Shown here: piece by piece, positions 34,988 through 44,321 of the stretch
How positions within the stretch are numbered: position 1 is the stretch's first letter
Layout of the letters: each line of letters begins with the position of its first letter
DNA from: Alloyangia pacifica
GTDB lineage: Bacteria; Pseudomonadota; Alphaproteobacteria; Rhodobacterales; Rhodobacteraceae
Assembly: GCF_900116195.1 (NCBI RefSeq)
Contig: NZ_FOZW01000007.1
Span: 62,001 to 126,000, forward strand
Direction of reading: 5' to 3'
Length of the DNA: 64,000 bases
Translations under genes and position numbers: made by a program
The notes under the pieces: generated by a model
Database searches by the model: none
What the model was told of the DNA's origin: nothing
The model's input: the letters and a program-made list of their open reading frames with translations, nothing else

Positions 34988-36331
34988 ATGAGCGCCACAA
35001 GCACGAAACTCTCTTTGACCACCAAGGTGATGATCGGCATGGGGGCGGGCTTCGTCCTCGGCGTGATCCTGAACATGCTGCAGATCGGCTGGATCAACAG
35101 CAACATCGTCGGCGGCCTCTTCGGCATGGTCGGGCGCATGTTCGTCAACGCGCTGCAGATGCTGGTCGTGCCGCTGGTCTTCTTCTCGCTGATCTGCGGC
35201 GTCGCCGGAATCGGCGACATCCGCATCCTCGGGCGGGTCGGCGGGCGCTCCTTCGCGCTCTACCTGCTGACCACCGCCACGGCGATCGCCGTGGCGATCC
35301 TGATCGCGCTGATCGTCGCGCCGGGCGACGGTTTCACCATCGAGGGGGTCGACACCTCGGGCGTCACCGGCAAGGAGGCCCCGACGGTCTGGGAGACCTT
35401 TGCCGCCATCGTGCCGCGCAACCCCGTGGCTTCCTTCGCCGCGGGCGAGATGCTGCAGATCATCTTCTACACGATCATCCTCGGCGTCGCGGCGCTGATG
35501 CTCGGTGAGCGGTCGACCAAGTTCGTCGATGCCTGCGAGTACATGAACGAGCTGATGATGAAGGTCGTCGAGATCGTCATGGCCTTTGCGCCTTACGGTG
35601 TCTTCTGCCTGATCGCCAAGACCTTCACCGAACAGGGCATCGGGCTGTTCCTGCCCGTGATGACCTACGTTCTGGTGCTGGTCGGGGCGCTGCTGCTGCA
35701 TCTCTTCGTGACGCTGATGTTCTATCTCAAGGTCTTCTCCGGCCTCGATCCCTTCATCTTCATGAAGAAGATCCGCCCGGCGCAGATCTTCGCCTTCTCC
35801 ACCGCCTCGTCCAACGCGACGATACCGGTCACGCTGCGCGCGGTGACCGAGCGCATGGGGGTGACCAACTCGGTGGCGTCCTTCACCGTGCCTTTCGGCG
35901 CGACGATCAACATGGACGGCACGGCGATCATGCAGGGCGTGGCCACCGTGTTTCTGGCCAATGTCTACGGCATCGACCTCGGCGTCGGCGGCTACCTGAC
36001 GGTGATCGGCATGGCGGTGCTGGCTTCGATCGGCACTGCGGGCGTACCCGGTGTGGGCATGGTGATGCTGACCATGGTGCTGGGGCAGGTCGGCCTGCCG
36101 ATCGAGGGCATCGCGCTGATCCTCGGGGTGGACCGTCTGATGGACATGATCCGCACCGCGGTGAACATCACCGGCGACGCGGTGGTGACCGCCATCGTCG
36201 CCAAGACCGAGGGGCAGATCGACATGGACGTCTACCGCGATCCGACGGCGGGCGTGGTGATCGACGATCTGCACATCGATCCCGAGGCCGAGGCCGAGCT
36301 TGCCGCCCACGCGCAGCGTCCGGCGGAGTAA
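34988..36331 (+). CDS. Dicarboxylate/amino acid:cation symporter (DAACS family)
   Basis: A 447-residue inner-membrane secondary transporter of the GltP/DctA family. The substrate-binding serine-rich and NMDG signatures are present: FAFSTASSNATIPVTL, then PFGATINMDGTAIMQG, and the GVPGVGMVML re-entrant loop. The eighth-helix segment DRLMDMIRTAVNITGD carries the Asp and Asn that contact substrate. Probable substrates are glutamate, aspartate or C4-dicarboxylates. AGGAGGG precedes the ATG. It stands alone, after marR. Confidence 0.93.
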   Translation: MSATSTKLSLTTKVMIGMGAGFVLGVILNMLQIGWINSNIVGGLFGMVGRMFVNALQMLVVPLVFFSLICGVAGIGDIRILGRVGGRSFALYLLTTATAIAVAILIALIVAPGDGFTIEGVDTSGVTGKEAPTVWETFAAIVPRNPVASFAAGEMLQIIFYTIILGVAALMLGERSTKFVDACEYMNELMMKVVEIVMAFAPYGVFCLIAKTFTEQGIGLFLPVMTYVLVLVGALLLHLFVTLMFYLKVFSGLDPFIFMKKIRPAQIFAFSTASSNATIPVTLRAVTERMGVTNSVASFTVPFGATINMDGTAIMQGVATVFLANVYGIDLGVGGYLTVIGMAVLASIGTAGVPGVGMVMLTMVLGQVGLPIEGIALILGVDRLMDMIRTAVNITGDAVVTAIVAKTEGQIDMDVYRDPTAGVVIDDLHIDPEAEAELAAHAQRPAE

Positions 36332-36347
36332 CCGACGCTCCAAAAGC

Positions 36348-36380
36348 GAAGCGCCTGCCCGGGACCCGGGCAGGCGCTTC
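36348..36380. terminator. Long hairpin between the symporter and ubiG
   Basis: A 15-bp perfect stem GAAGCGCCTGCCCGG / CCGGGCAGGCGCTTC with a 3-base loop, lying between two convergent genes. It has only a weak T-tract (TCTCCCTT) to the right and AAAA to the left. It probably ends transcription on both strands. Confidence 0.8.
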
Positions 36381-36407
36381 TCCCTTGATCAGGGTCTGCT
36401 GCTGCGT

Positions 36408-37148
36408 TCAGCCCTTGGGCTTCAGCGCCGCGGTCACGTAGTTCACCGACAGGTCGCGGTCCGAGATCGACCAGCGCCAGCTCACCGGGTTGAACACGTA
36501 GCCCTTGCGGTCCACCGGCTCGAGACCCGCCTTGCGCATCAGCTCGTAAAGCTCGTCCGGGGTGATGAACTTCGCCCAGTCATGGGTGCCCTTGGGCAGC
36601 CAGCGCATCACCCATTCGGCGCCGACGATGGCCATGGCGAAGCTCTTGGCGTTGCGGTTGATCGTCGAGCACAGGTGCAGCCCGCCGGGTCTCAGCAGGT
36701 CGTGGCAGGCATTCAGGTAGGCCTGCGGGTCGGCGACATGCTCGACCACCTCCATGTTCAGCACCACGTCGAACTGTTCGCCCGCTTCGGCCAGCGCCTC
36801 GGCGGTGGAGAAGCGGTAGTCGATCTCCAGCCCCGACTGCTCGGCGTGGGTCTGTGCCACGGGGATGTTGCGCTCTGCGGCATCGACGCCGACGATCTCG
36901 GCCCCGAGCCGCGCCATAGGCTCGCAGAGCAGCCCGCCGCCGCAGCCGATGTCGAGGATGCGCAGCCCCTCGAAGGGCCGCGGCTGCGAAAGATCGCGAT
37001 CGAACTCGCCGGCCACCTGCGTCGTGATATAATCGAGACGCACCGGGTTCATCATGTGCAGCGGCTTGAACTTTCCGTTCGGGTCCCACCATTCTGCCGC
37101 CATGGCTTCGAACTTGGCGACTTCGGACGGATCGACGGTCAGGGTCAT
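36408..37148 (-). CDS. ubiG: Ubiquinone biosynthesis O-methyltransferase UbiG
   Basis: UbiG performs both O-methylations in ubiquinone synthesis. The 246-residue protein has the family start [30 protein letters not shown] motif [20 protein letters not shown], then VVEHVADP and [12 protein letters not shown]. The ATG at 37146-37148 gives the usual N-terminus; the frame extends further but overlaps the divergent pip gene. It is divergent from pip with 51 bp between starts. Confidence 0.96.
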   Translation of the reverse strand: MTLTVDPSEVAKFEAMAAEWWDPNGKFKPLHMMNPVRLDYITTQVAGEFDRDLSQPRPFEGLRILDIGCGGGLLCEPMARLGAEIVGVDAAERNIPVAQTHAEQSGLEIDYRFSTAEALAEAGEQFDVVLNMEVVEHVADPQAYLNACHDLLRPGGLHLCSTINRNAKSFAMAIVGAEWVMRWLPKGTHDWAKFITPDELYELMRKAGLEPVDRKGYVFNPVSWRWSISDRDLSVNYVTAALKPKG

Positions 37149-37199
37149 AATTTCGGTATCCCGTTTTCTTTTGGGCTCATCAGCCAATATAGAGGTTCC

Positions 37200-38198
37200 A
37201 TGGACAAATACCCGGGCCAAAAGAGCGCAGTGCAACATCTCTATCCCGCGATCGACCCTTTCGACCAGCGCATGCTCGACGTGGGTGACGGGCACAAGCT
37301 CTATGTAGAGCAATGCGGAAATCCGTCAGGGATTCCGGTCATCGTGCTGCACGGCGGCCCCGGCGGCGGCTGCAGTCCGGCGATGCGGCGCTACTTCGAT
37401 CCCGATGTCTACCGCGTGGTGCTCTTCGACCAGCGCGGGTGTGGGCGCTCTACGCCGCATGCCAGCGTCGAGAACAACACCACCTGGCACCTCGTCGCCG
37501 ACATCGAGAAGATCCGCGAGACGCTGGAGATCGACCGGTTCATCGTCTTCGGCGGCAGCTGGGGCGCGACGCTGTCGCTGGTCTACGGCATCAGCCACCC
37601 CGAGCGGGTCCGCAACCTCGTGCTGCGCGGGGTCTTCATGATGACCCAGGCAGAGCTCGACTGGTTTTACGGTGGCGGTGCCGGGCAGTTCTGGCCCGAG
37701 ACCTGGGCGCGCTTCGAGAGCCTGATCCCCGAGGAGGAGCGCGGCGATCTCGTCGGCGCCTACCACCGGCGGCTGTTCTCCGGCGACCTGCGCGAAGAAG
37801 TGCGCTTCGCCCGCGCCTGGTCGAGCTGGGAGAACGCGCTGGCCTCGGTCTACTCGAACGGCCACGGCGGCGAGGCCCCGGCGGAATATGCCCGCGCTTT
37901 CGCCCGGCTTGAAAACCATTACTTCGTCAACGCGGGCTTCCTCGACGAGGACGGCTGGATCCTGAAGAATGCGGGCAAGCTGCGCGGTATTCCCGGGGTG
38001 ATCGTGCAGGGCCGCTACGACATGATCTGCCCGCCGCGCCGTGCCTGGGAGTTGTCACGTGCCTGGCCCGAGGGCGAGCTGCGGATGATCCGCAACGCCG
38101 GCCACGCGCTGTCCGAACCCGGCATCAGCGCCGAACTGGTGCGGGTGATGGACCAGATCTCCATGCTCGAGAGCCTGCCGAACCGGCACGAATACTGA
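37200..38198 (+). CDS. pip: Proline iminopeptidase
   Basis: An alpha/beta-hydrolase of 332 residues that removes N-terminal proline from peptides. The oxyanion region is LHGGPGGG, the [11 protein letters not shown] block follows, and the nucleophile serine is in [10 protein letters not shown]. The catalytic Asp is in QGRYDMICP and the His in NAGHALSEP. The [16 protein letters not shown] segment is typical of the bacterial Pip group. The ATG at 37200 is taken, since the long upstream open frame is antisense to ubiG. It is monocistronic. Confidence 0.94.
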   Translation: MDKYPGQKSAVQHLYPAIDPFDQRMLDVGDGHKLYVEQCGNPSGIPVIVLHGGPGGGCSPAMRRYFDPDVYRVVLFDQRGCGRSTPHASVENNTTWHLVADIEKIRETLEIDRFIVFGGSWGATLSLVYGISHPERVRNLVLRGVFMMTQAELDWFYGGGAGQFWPETWARFESLIPEEERGDLVGAYHRRLFSGDLREEVRFARAWSSWENALASVYSNGHGGEAPAEYARAFARLENHYFVNAGFLDEDGWILKNAGKLRGIPGVIVQGRYDMICPPRRAWELSRAWPEGELRMIRNAGHALSEPGISAELVRVMDQISMLESLPNRHEY

Positions 38199-38330
38199 CC
38201 GTTCGCCGCGATGGCGCAGGTTTGACCGGCCTGTAACAGGGGCGCTGTTGCACCCGGGCAGGCCGCCGTGCAGAGTGAGTGCCGCAACAGATACGACTCA
38301 AGTCCCGTCTCCAGGGGAGCGCCCCGCACC

Positions 38331-39869
38331 ATGACCGTCATTCGCCGCCGCCGCGTGCTGCAATCGGCCCTCGCCGCCGCCGTTCTCGGCGCGTCGGGGC
38401 TGGCTGGCGCCGCTGCCGTGGCCGGGGCGACCCGCGGCGGCTATTTCCGCGCCGCGCTGGGCGGCGCGCGCGGCACCGACAGTTGGGATGCGCGGACCCA
38501 CGCCGGGCTCTTCATGAGCGCCGCAGCGCAGGGTGCGGTCTTCGACACGCTGACCGAGGTCGGTGCCGATGGCGCGCTGCGCGGCGAGCTGGCCACTGGC
38601 TGGAGCGCCTCGCCCGATGCCCGGGTCTGGACCTTCGACCTGCGCCCCGGCGTGCGCTTTCACAACGGCAAGCCCTTCGGCGCCGAGGACGTGCTGGCCT
38701 CGCTGGCGCTGCATCGCGACACCGCCTCTCCGGCCCGGCCCATCGTCGCCGAGATCGAGGAGATGCGCGCCACCGCGCCGCATCAGGTGCAGTTCACCCT
38801 CGCCACCGGCAACGCCGACTTCCCCTACCTGCTGGCCGACTACCACCTGCTGATCTACCCCGCCGGGCAGATCGCCGAGGCCATGGCGCGCGGCATCGGC
38901 ACCGGCCTCTACCGGGTCGAACGCTTCGAGCCGGGCCGCCGCTTCATCGGCCGCCGGATCGCCGAGCATTACAAGGATGGCCGTGCGGGCTGGTTCGACG
39001 GGGTGGATTTCCTCGCGATGAACGACCCGCGCGAGCGGCTCGAAGCGTTGCGCTCGGGCCGCGTCGACGCCATCGACCGGCTGCCCGCCGCTGAGGCAGA
39101 CGCGCTGCAGGCCGAGCCGCGCTTCACCGTGCAAAGCCTCGCGGGCAACCAGCACTACGGCTTCGCCCTGCGCACCGATCTCGCGCCCTTCGCCGATCCG
39201 CACCTGCGGCAGGCGCTGAAGGCGGCAGTGGACCGCGAGGCGATGGTCGCCGAAATCCTGCATGGTCATGGCAGCATCGGTCAGGACAGCCCGATCGGCC
39301 CCGCCAACCCCTATTTCACCGCGCTGGAGCCGCAGGGGTTCGACCCTGACCGCGCCCGCTGGCATCTCGCGCAGACCGGGCAAGACCACATCGCCTTGCC
39401 GATGCTGGTCTCAGAGGCCGCCTTCGACGGCGCGACCCGCGCCGCCGAGCTCTACCGCGACAGCGCCGCGCAGGCTGGGATCACGCTGGAGCTGCGACAA
39501 CTCCCCTCCGAGACGCAATGGCCGCGCGACAGTGCCGGTTTCCGCGCCGGAGGCTGGTCGGGCCGCGCCACCGAGGATTGGGCCTTCTCCACCGTTCTCA
39601 CCGAAGCCGCGCCGTGGAACGCCAGCCGCGGCGGCTCCGGCCGCTTCGGCAGGCTGCTGCGCGAGGCGCGGGCCGAGTTCGACAGCGCCCGGCGCGCCGA
39701 GCTCTACGCCGAGATGCAGCGGATCAGCCGCGACGAGGGCGGGCTGATCCTGCCGATGTACGCCAATCACCTACAGGCGCATTCGGCGCGCATCTCCACG
39801 CCCGCGCGCGTCGGTGCCATGCGCGCGATGGACGATTCGCGCATGGCCGAACGGTGGTGGATGGCCTGA
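38331..39869 (+). CDS. ABC transporter substrate-binding protein, family 5 (peptide type)
   Basis: A 512-residue periplasmic binding protein of the DppA/OppA/NikA class. The N-terminus is a probable Tat signal (IRRRRVLQSALAAAVLG...). Family segments include VWTFDLRPGVRFHNGKPFGAEDV, in two parts, and YRVERFEPGRRFIGRR. The ATG at 38331 precedes the signal, with AGGGGAG upstream. It has no permease or ATPase gene next to it, so it is an orphan component. It may feed a transporter encoded elsewhere. Ligand unknown. Confidence 0.87.
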   Translation: MTVIRRRRVLQSALAAAVLGASGLAGAAAVAGATRGGYFRAALGGARGTDSWDARTHAGLFMSAAAQGAVFDTLTEVGADGALRGELATGWSASPDARVWTFDLRPGVRFHNGKPFGAEDVLASLALHRDTASPARPIVAEIEEMRATAPHQVQFTLATGNADFPYLLADYHLLIYPAGQIAEAMARGIGTGLYRVERFEPGRRFIGRRIAEHYKDGRAGWFDGVDFLAMNDPRERLEALRSGRVDAIDRLPAAEADALQAEPRFTVQSLAGNQHYGFALRTDLAPFADPHLRQALKAAVDREAMVAEILHGHGSIGQDSPIGPANPYFTALEPQGFDPDRARWHLAQTGQDHIALPMLVSEAAFDGATRAAELYRDSAAQAGITLELRQLPSETQWPRDSAGFRAGGWSGRATEDWAFSTVLTEAAPWNASRGGSGRFGRLLREARAEFDSARRAELYAEMQRISRDEGGLILPMYANHLQAHSARISTPARVGAMRAMDDSRMAERWWMA

Positions 39870-39885
39870 GGGGCCGTGCGCCGGG

Positions 39886-40563
39886 TCAGAGCTTGTCGTC
39901 GTAATCTGACACCAGCAGGTGCAGCGGCACCTCGTCTTCCTCAATCTCGGAAAAGCGTCCCAGCGGCTCGGCGAAGATATTGTCCGTGAGATCGTCGTTG
40001 ACCGTCGAGACCTCGCCGATCAGCACGTCGCTGCCCTCGCCCCAGAAGGCGTGCCATGTGGTCGGGAAAAGCGTCACCGATTCACCCGGCGCCAGCTTCA
40101 GGTGCCCGCCCGCCGGCAGCGTGCGCTCCATGCCGTCGCAGAGCACGGTGACCGCCGCGTCGCGGTCGATCTCGCCCTCGGGCGTGGCGGTGAACAGCTC
40201 CAGCACCAGCGTGCCGCCGCCGCGGTTGATGATGTCCTCGACCTTGAGGTCATGGCGGTGCATCGGGCTGAGCTGGTCCTTGCGCGAGATCATGATCTTC
40301 TCGGCGTAGAGCATGGCGCTGCGCTGCCCGAGATCGGCATTGAGCCCGTTGCGGGTGGTGAACAGGAAGAGCCCCAGCTCGTCGAACTTCCCGCCGCCGT
40401 AATCGGTCACGTCCCAGCCCATGCGGCGGCGCTTGATTTCGCCATGCTCGGATTTCCTCAGTCCCTCGGGGGTGAGATAGGCGAAGGGCGGCAGCGTGTA
40501 GCCATGGCTGCGGATGAAGGCCTCGCTGGCGCGCAGGATCTCATTGACGTGGGAACGTTTCAT
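39886..40563 (-). CDS. D-lyxose ketol-isomerase-type cupin protein
   Basis: A 225-residue cupin of the D-lyxose isomerase family, which interconverts aldo- and ketopentoses with a metal ion. Metal ligands are visible in PMHRHDLKVEDI (two His and a Glu) and in the later FPTTWHAFWGEG. The TLPPFAYLTPEG and MGWDVTDYGGG segments also fit. The ATG at 40561-40563 follows GGAGGAG. The true substrate could be another sugar. It has no sugar transporter beside it and converges with the binding-protein gene. Confidence 0.82.
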   Translation of the reverse strand: MKRSHVNEILRASEAFIRSHGYTLPPFAYLTPEGLRKSEHGEIKRRRMGWDVTDYGGGKFDELGLFLFTTRNGLNADLGQRSAMLYAEKIMISRKDQLSPMHRHDLKVEDIINRGGGTLVLELFTATPEGEIDRDAAVTVLCDGMERTLPAGGHLKLAPGESVTLFPTTWHAFWGEGSDVLIGEVSTVNDDLTDNIFAEPLGRFSEIEEDEVPLHLLVSDYDDKL

Positions 40564-40632
40564 CGCGGGTCTCCTCCTGAAGATGTTGGCGCGAACATAG
40601 CCGGAGGATGCGAGGGGTGGTAGAGGCCGAAC

Positions 40633-40706
40633 GCCTCCGGCGGGCGTATTTGGAAAGAGAAGAAGCCGCGGGTGCGCCGTCATTCTTCTCTTTGAAAATA
40701 CGCCGG
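40633..40706. repeat. Dispersed intergenic repeat, hairpin copy
   Basis: The core GCCTCCGGCGGGCGTATTT (40633-40651) continues with GGAAAGAGAAGAA. After an 18-bp loop the reverse complement returns as TTCTTCTCTTTGAAAATACG and CCGG (40683-40706), forming a stem of more than 20 bp. This is the most complete copy in the window. Confidence 0.8.
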
Positions 40707-40710
40707 GGGG

Positions 40711-40796
40711 TGTGGGGGGCTGGCCCCCCATGAGAGAAAGCGGTGTGGGGGGGGGCCCCCCACGGAAGAAAGCGGTGCGGGGGCTGGCCCCCGCAT
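40711..40796. repeat. Tandem array of three GC hairpins after hslU
   Basis: Three hairpins occupy 40713-40730, 40745-40763 and 40776-40795. Each is a run of five or more G paired to C. They are joined by near-identical spacers TGAGAGAAAGCGG and GGAAGAAAGCGG, so the unit is about 31 bp. The array ends 9 bp from the hslU stop codon and could stop or protect the hslVU transcript. Confidence 0.8.
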
Positions 40797-40805
40797 CCAA
40801 GTTTG

Positions 40806-42113
40806 TCAGAGCACGTAGCGGCTGAGGTCCGTCGAGCGGGTCAGCTCGCCGAGGTGCTTCTCGACGAAGGCCTCGTCGACGGTGATCGCGGTGCCCGGTT
40901 GGTCGGGGGCGGTGAAGCTCAGCTCCTCGAAGACCCGCTCCATCACCGTGTAGAGCCGCCGCGCGCCGATGTTCTCGACGCTTTCGTTGACCTCGGCGGC
41001 GATCTTAGCCAGCGCATGGATGCCGCCCTCGGTGAAGGTCACGGTGACCTCCTCGGTGGCCATCAGCGCGGTGTACTGGCGGGTCAGGGCGTTGTCGGTC
41101 TCGGTCAGGATGCGGACGAAATCCTCTTCGGTCAGCGCCCGCAGGTTCACCCGGATCGGCAGCCGGCCCTGAAGCTCGGGCAGCAGGTCCGACGGCTTGG
41201 CGATATGGAAGGCGCCCGAGGCGATGAAGAGGATGTGGTCGGTCTTCACCGCGCCGTGCTTGGTGCTGACGGTGGTGCCCTCGATCAGCGGCAGCAGGTC
41301 GCGCTGCACGCCCTCGCGGGAGACGTCACCGCCGCGAGCTTCCTGCCGCGCCGCGACCTTGTCGATCTCGTCGAGGAAGACGATGCCGTTCTGCTCCACC
41401 GCCTCGATGGCGGCGAGCTTGACCTGCTCGTCGTCGAGCAGCTTGTCGGCCTCTTCGCCGATCAGCACCTCGTAGCTTTCCGCCACGGTCATCTTCTTGC
41501 GCGTGGTGCGCCCACCGAAGGCCTTTCCGAAGATGTCACCGAGGTTCATCATCCCCATGTTCTGGCCGGGCTGGCCGGGGATCTCCATCATCGGGAAGGG
41601 CGAGGCGCTCTCGGCCACGTCAAGCTCGATCACCGTGTCGTCGAGCTCGCCGTTCTTCAGCTTCTTGCGGAACATCTCGCGGGTGCCCTCGCGTGCGTCC
41701 TCGCCGGCGATGGCAGAGACCACGCGCTCCTCGGCGTTCTTGTGCGCCGCGGCCTTCACGTCCTCGCGCATCCATTCGCGGGTCTGGATGATGGAGGCAT
41801 CCACCAGATCACGGATGATCTGCTCGACGTCACGGCCGACGTAACCGACCTCGGTGAACTTGGTGGCCTCGACCTTGATGAAGGGCGCGCGGGCGAGCTT
41901 GGCGAGACGGCGCGAGATCTCGGTCTTGCCGACGCCGGTCGGGCCGATCATCAGGATGTTCTTGGGGTAGACCTCGTCGCGCAGGTCGGCGCTCAGCTGC
42001 TTGCGGCGCCAGCGATTGCGCAGCGCCACGGCCACGGCGCGCTTGGCGTCCTGCTGGCCGATGATGAAGCGGTCGAGTTCCGAGACGATCTCGCGGGGTG
42101 TCAGGTCAGTCAT
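40806..42113 (-). CDS. hslU: HslU ATPase of the HslVU protease
   Basis: HslU (ClpY) is the AAA+ unfoldase ring that feeds HslV. The 435-residue protein starts [20 protein letters not shown] and has Walker [10 protein letters not shown] and the pore motif [18 protein letters not shown]. Walker B is [10 protein letters not shown] and the sensor region [14 protein letters not shown]. The I-domain runs about residues 110-240, and the C-terminal tail RYVL inserts into HslV. The ATG at 42111-42113 gives the family start. It follows hslV by 22 bp. Confidence 0.97.
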   Translation of the reverse strand: MTDLTPREIVSELDRFIIGQQDAKRAVAVALRNRWRRKQLSADLRDEVYPKNILMIGPTGVGKTEISRRLAKLARAPFIKVEATKFTEVGYVGRDVEQIIRDLVDASIIQTREWMREDVKAAAHKNAEERVVSAIAGEDAREGTREMFRKKLKNGELDDTVIELDVAESASPFPMMEIPGQPGQNMGMMNLGDIFGKAFGGRTTRKKMTVAESYEVLIGEEADKLLDDEQVKLAAIEAVEQNGIVFLDEIDKVAARQEARGGDVSREGVQRDLLPLIEGTTVSTKHGAVKTDHILFIASGAFHIAKPSDLLPELQGRLPIRVNLRALTEEDFVRILTETDNALTRQYTALMATEEVTVTFTEGGIHALAKIAAEVNESVENIGARRLYTVMERVFEELSFTAPDQPGTAITVDEAFVEKHLGELTRSTDLSRYVL

Positions 42114-42135
42114 GGTCGTCCTTTCAGGCTCTGTT

Positions 42136-42693
42136 TCAGGCCGAAATGGTCTCAACGGTCAGCTTGCCGTTGGTGTAGACGCAGATGTCGGAGGCGATCG
42201 CCATGGCGGTGCGGGCGATGGTCTCGGCATCCTCTTCGTAGGCGTAGAGCCCGCGCGCGGCGGCGAGGGCGAAGTTGCCGCCCGAGCCGATGGCGGCGAT
42301 GTCATGCTCGGGTTCGAGCACGTCGCCGGCGCCGGTGATGACGTAGAGTTCCTTGCCGTCGGTGACGATCAGCATCGCCTCGAGCTTCTGCAGGTACTTG
42401 TCGGTGCGCCAGTCCTTGGCGAGATCGACGCAGGCGCGCTGCAACTGGCCGGGGGATTTCTCGAGCTTGCCTTCCAGCCGCTCGAGCAGGGTGAAGGCAT
42501 CGGCGGTGGAGCCGGCGAAGCCGCAGACCACCTCGTGACCGCCGGGCGCCAGCCGGCGCACCTTGCGCGCGGTGCCTTTGATGACGGTCTGGCCGAGGCT
42601 CACCTGCCCGTCACCTGCGACGACCACCTTGCCGCCCTTGCGGACGCCGATGATCGTGGTGCCGTGCCAGCCCGGAAATTCCTGATCGGACAT
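42136..42693 (-). CDS. hslV: HslV protease subunit
   Basis: The 185-residue N-terminal-nucleophile peptidase of HslVU. After the short propeptide the active-site Thr is in [20 protein letters not shown], then [20 protein letters not shown]. The start at 42693 ([13 protein letters not shown]) has an AAGGAAAG ribosome site; an upstream Met at 42720 is less likely. The N-terminal residues are removed to expose Thr. Upstream and divergent is the kinase-like gene. Confidence 0.96.
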   Translation of the reverse strand: MSDQEFPGWHGTTIIGVRKGGKVVVAGDGQVSLGQTVIKGTARKVRRLAPGGHEVVCGFAGSTADAFTLLERLEGKLEKSPGQLQRACVDLAKDWRTDKYLQKLEAMLIVTDGKELYVITGAGDVLEPEHDIAAIGSGGNFALAAARGLYAYEEDAETIARTAMAIASDICVYTNGKLTVETISA

Positions 42694-42787
42694 TGTCTTT
42701 CCTTTCTTGCTGGGCGCCATATGGGGGCTGAGAAGTCCCCTCGCAAGGCGCTGCCCTTGCCGGGGCAGATAGCGCAGGGGGCGGGAA

Positions 42788-43765
42788 ATGGGAATGATCG
42801 CGGGGGATTTGGCGCAGGCGGCGCTGGCGCATTGGCCGGTTCTTGCCCGGGAGATCGGGCTTGACCCGGCGTCCTGGCGCGCCGCGCCGCTGGCCCGGCG
42901 CGAAGACGCGCGGGTGGCGCGGATCCTCTTGCGGATGCAGGGGCCGGGGGGCGCGCGGCTGGTGTTGAAGTACGAGGCACGACCGGCTGACCCGGAGAAA
43001 TTCGCCGCGGCCATGGCGGCGCATCTGGCGGTGCAGGAGGTCTATGCGCAGGGGGTGCCGGAGCTGCTGGCCTTCGATGTGGAGCGGCGGGCCTGCCTCA
43101 TGGCGTATCTCGATGCGCGGCCCTTGTCGGTGCTGCTGGAGGGGGCACCGCTGACCGAGCAGGCGGCGCTGCTGCGGCGGGCCGGGGTCTGGATGGGCGG
43201 GTTTCACCGGGCGCTTCTTGGTGAGCGGCGGGTGTTTCAGCCCAAACACACGGTGCGGTTCCTGCGATCGGTGATGTCGGAGATTTCCGACGGCGCGCGT
43301 CAGGTGGCGGAGCCGCAGCGCTTTCTGAGGTGCGCCGAGGCGCTTTGCGCGGATCAATCCCTCTACGAAGGTCGCGAGACCATCACGGCGCAGACCCATG
43401 GCGATCTGCACCTGCGCAACCTGGTCATGGGTCAGACTGGCTTCTGGGGGCTCGATTTCGCCGGGGGACGGGTGGTGCCGGTGGGGCATGACATTGCCCG
43501 GCTTCTGGCCGATTACGCCATCCTGCATGCGCCGAAGGAGGCCATCCCCGAGAGGGAGGTGCTGCCGCCCAAGGCCCTGAGCGCCTTTTTCGACGGCTAT
43601 GGGCTGGTTGCGGCGGAGGATCCGTCGGTGCAGCTCCTGCTGCGCAACCGGGTGTTGGCGGAATGGTGGGGGCTGCCGGCAAAGGCCGAGGACCGGGGAC
43701 CGGCGCAGGCGCGGCGCTGGGCCGGGGTGCAGGCGCTGGCGAGGAGGGTGTTTCCCGGCGCCTGA
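42788..43765 (+). CDS. Aminoglycoside phosphotransferase-fold kinase-like protein
   Basis: The 325-residue protein has an APH/choline kinase fold. The catalytic loop reads [13 protein letters not shown] (Asp in HGD), and the metal-binding motif reads [10 protein letters not shown] in place of the commoner DFxxA/DxE, so activity should be checked. Its real substrate is unknown and antibiotic resistance need not be inferred. It is divergent from hslV across 94 bp and followed by a dispersed repeat copy. Confidence 0.78.
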   Translation: MGMIAGDLAQAALAHWPVLAREIGLDPASWRAAPLARREDARVARILLRMQGPGGARLVLKYEARPADPEKFAAAMAAHLAVQEVYAQGVPELLAFDVERRACLMAYLDARPLSVLLEGAPLTEQAALLRRAGVWMGGFHRALLGERRVFQPKHTVRFLRSVMSEISDGARQVAEPQRFLRCAEALCADQSLYEGRETITAQTHGDLHLRNLVMGQTGFWGLDFAGGRVVPVGHDIARLLADYAILHAPKEAIPEREVLPPKALSAFFDGYGLVAAEDPSVQLLLRNRVLAEWWGLPAKAEDRGPAQARRWAGVQALARRVFPGA

Positions 43766-43782
43766 GCGTGGCGCGGGTGGTG

Positions 43783-43821
43783 GCCTCCGGCGGGCGTATT
43801 TGAGGAACAATGGAAGGCAGC
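43783..43821. repeat. Dispersed intergenic repeat copy
   Basis: GCCTCCGGCGGGCGTATTT at 43783-43801 is identical to the core at 40633, and it is followed by GAGGAACAATGGAAGG. It sits 17 bp after the kinase-like gene. Confidence 0.8.
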
Positions 43822-43851
43822 GGGCGCGGTGGGGCCGGAGGCTGCGCAAAG

Positions 43852-43882
43852 AAAAATGCGCCCCCGGTCGGGAGGCGCATTT
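43852..43882 (-). terminator. Rho-independent terminator after trxA
   Basis: On the minus strand a 9-bp stem AAATGCGCC / GGCGCATTT with an 11-base loop is followed by TTTC. It ends trxA transcription. Confidence 0.8.
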
Positions 43883-43906
43883 CGCGAAGTCTTTGGGCCG
43901 TAAGGC

Positions 43907-44227
43907 TCAGATCGACTCGTTGATCCAGCTCTGCAGCGAGGCCTTCGGGGCCGCGCCGGCGCGGTTCGAGATCACCTGGCCGTCCTTGAAGATGAACAGC
44001 GCGGGGATGCCGCGGACGCCCATCATGGCGGCGGTGTTCGGGTTCTGGTCGACGTCGACCTTGGCAACCTTGATCTTGCCTTCGTACTCGGCGGCGAGCT
44101 CTTCCAGAGCCGGGCCGATCTGCTTGCAGGGGCCGCACCATTCGGCCCAGAAATCCACCACAACGGGGATGTCGGAGTTCTTCACTTCTTCGTCGAAGGT
44201 CGCGTCGGTGACGGGGACGGTGGCCAT
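43907..44227 (-). CDS. trxA: Thioredoxin
   Basis: A 106-residue thioredoxin with the redox site WCGPCKQ (WAEWCGPC, about residues 27-34), the conserved [21 protein letters not shown] and cis-Pro, and a C-terminal helix. It is kept reduced by thioredoxin reductase and serves many cytoplasmic disulfide reductases. AAGGAG precedes the ATG. It lies 94 bp after addA on the same strand, a common alphaproteobacterial order. A terminator follows. Confidence 0.97.
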   Translation of the reverse strand: MATVPVTDATFDEEVKNSDIPVVVDFWAEWCGPCKQIGPALEELAAEYEGKIKVAKVDVDQNPNTAAMMGVRGIPALFIFKDGQVISNRAGAAPKASLQSWINESI

Positions 44228-44321
44228 GGGAGGTCTCCTTGGCAGGGGTTTGGCGGCAGGGCGCGCGGCAGGGACGCACCCGGGTTTCGGGAGGCGAAGG
44301 TAGGCACGCCCCGGGGAGTCG

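Noticed and set aside
42788-43765. Aminoglycoside-resistance gene
   Set aside because: The kinase fold matches many APH-like proteins of unknown substrate, and the motif after the catalytic loop differs from true resistance enzymes. No resistance context is present.
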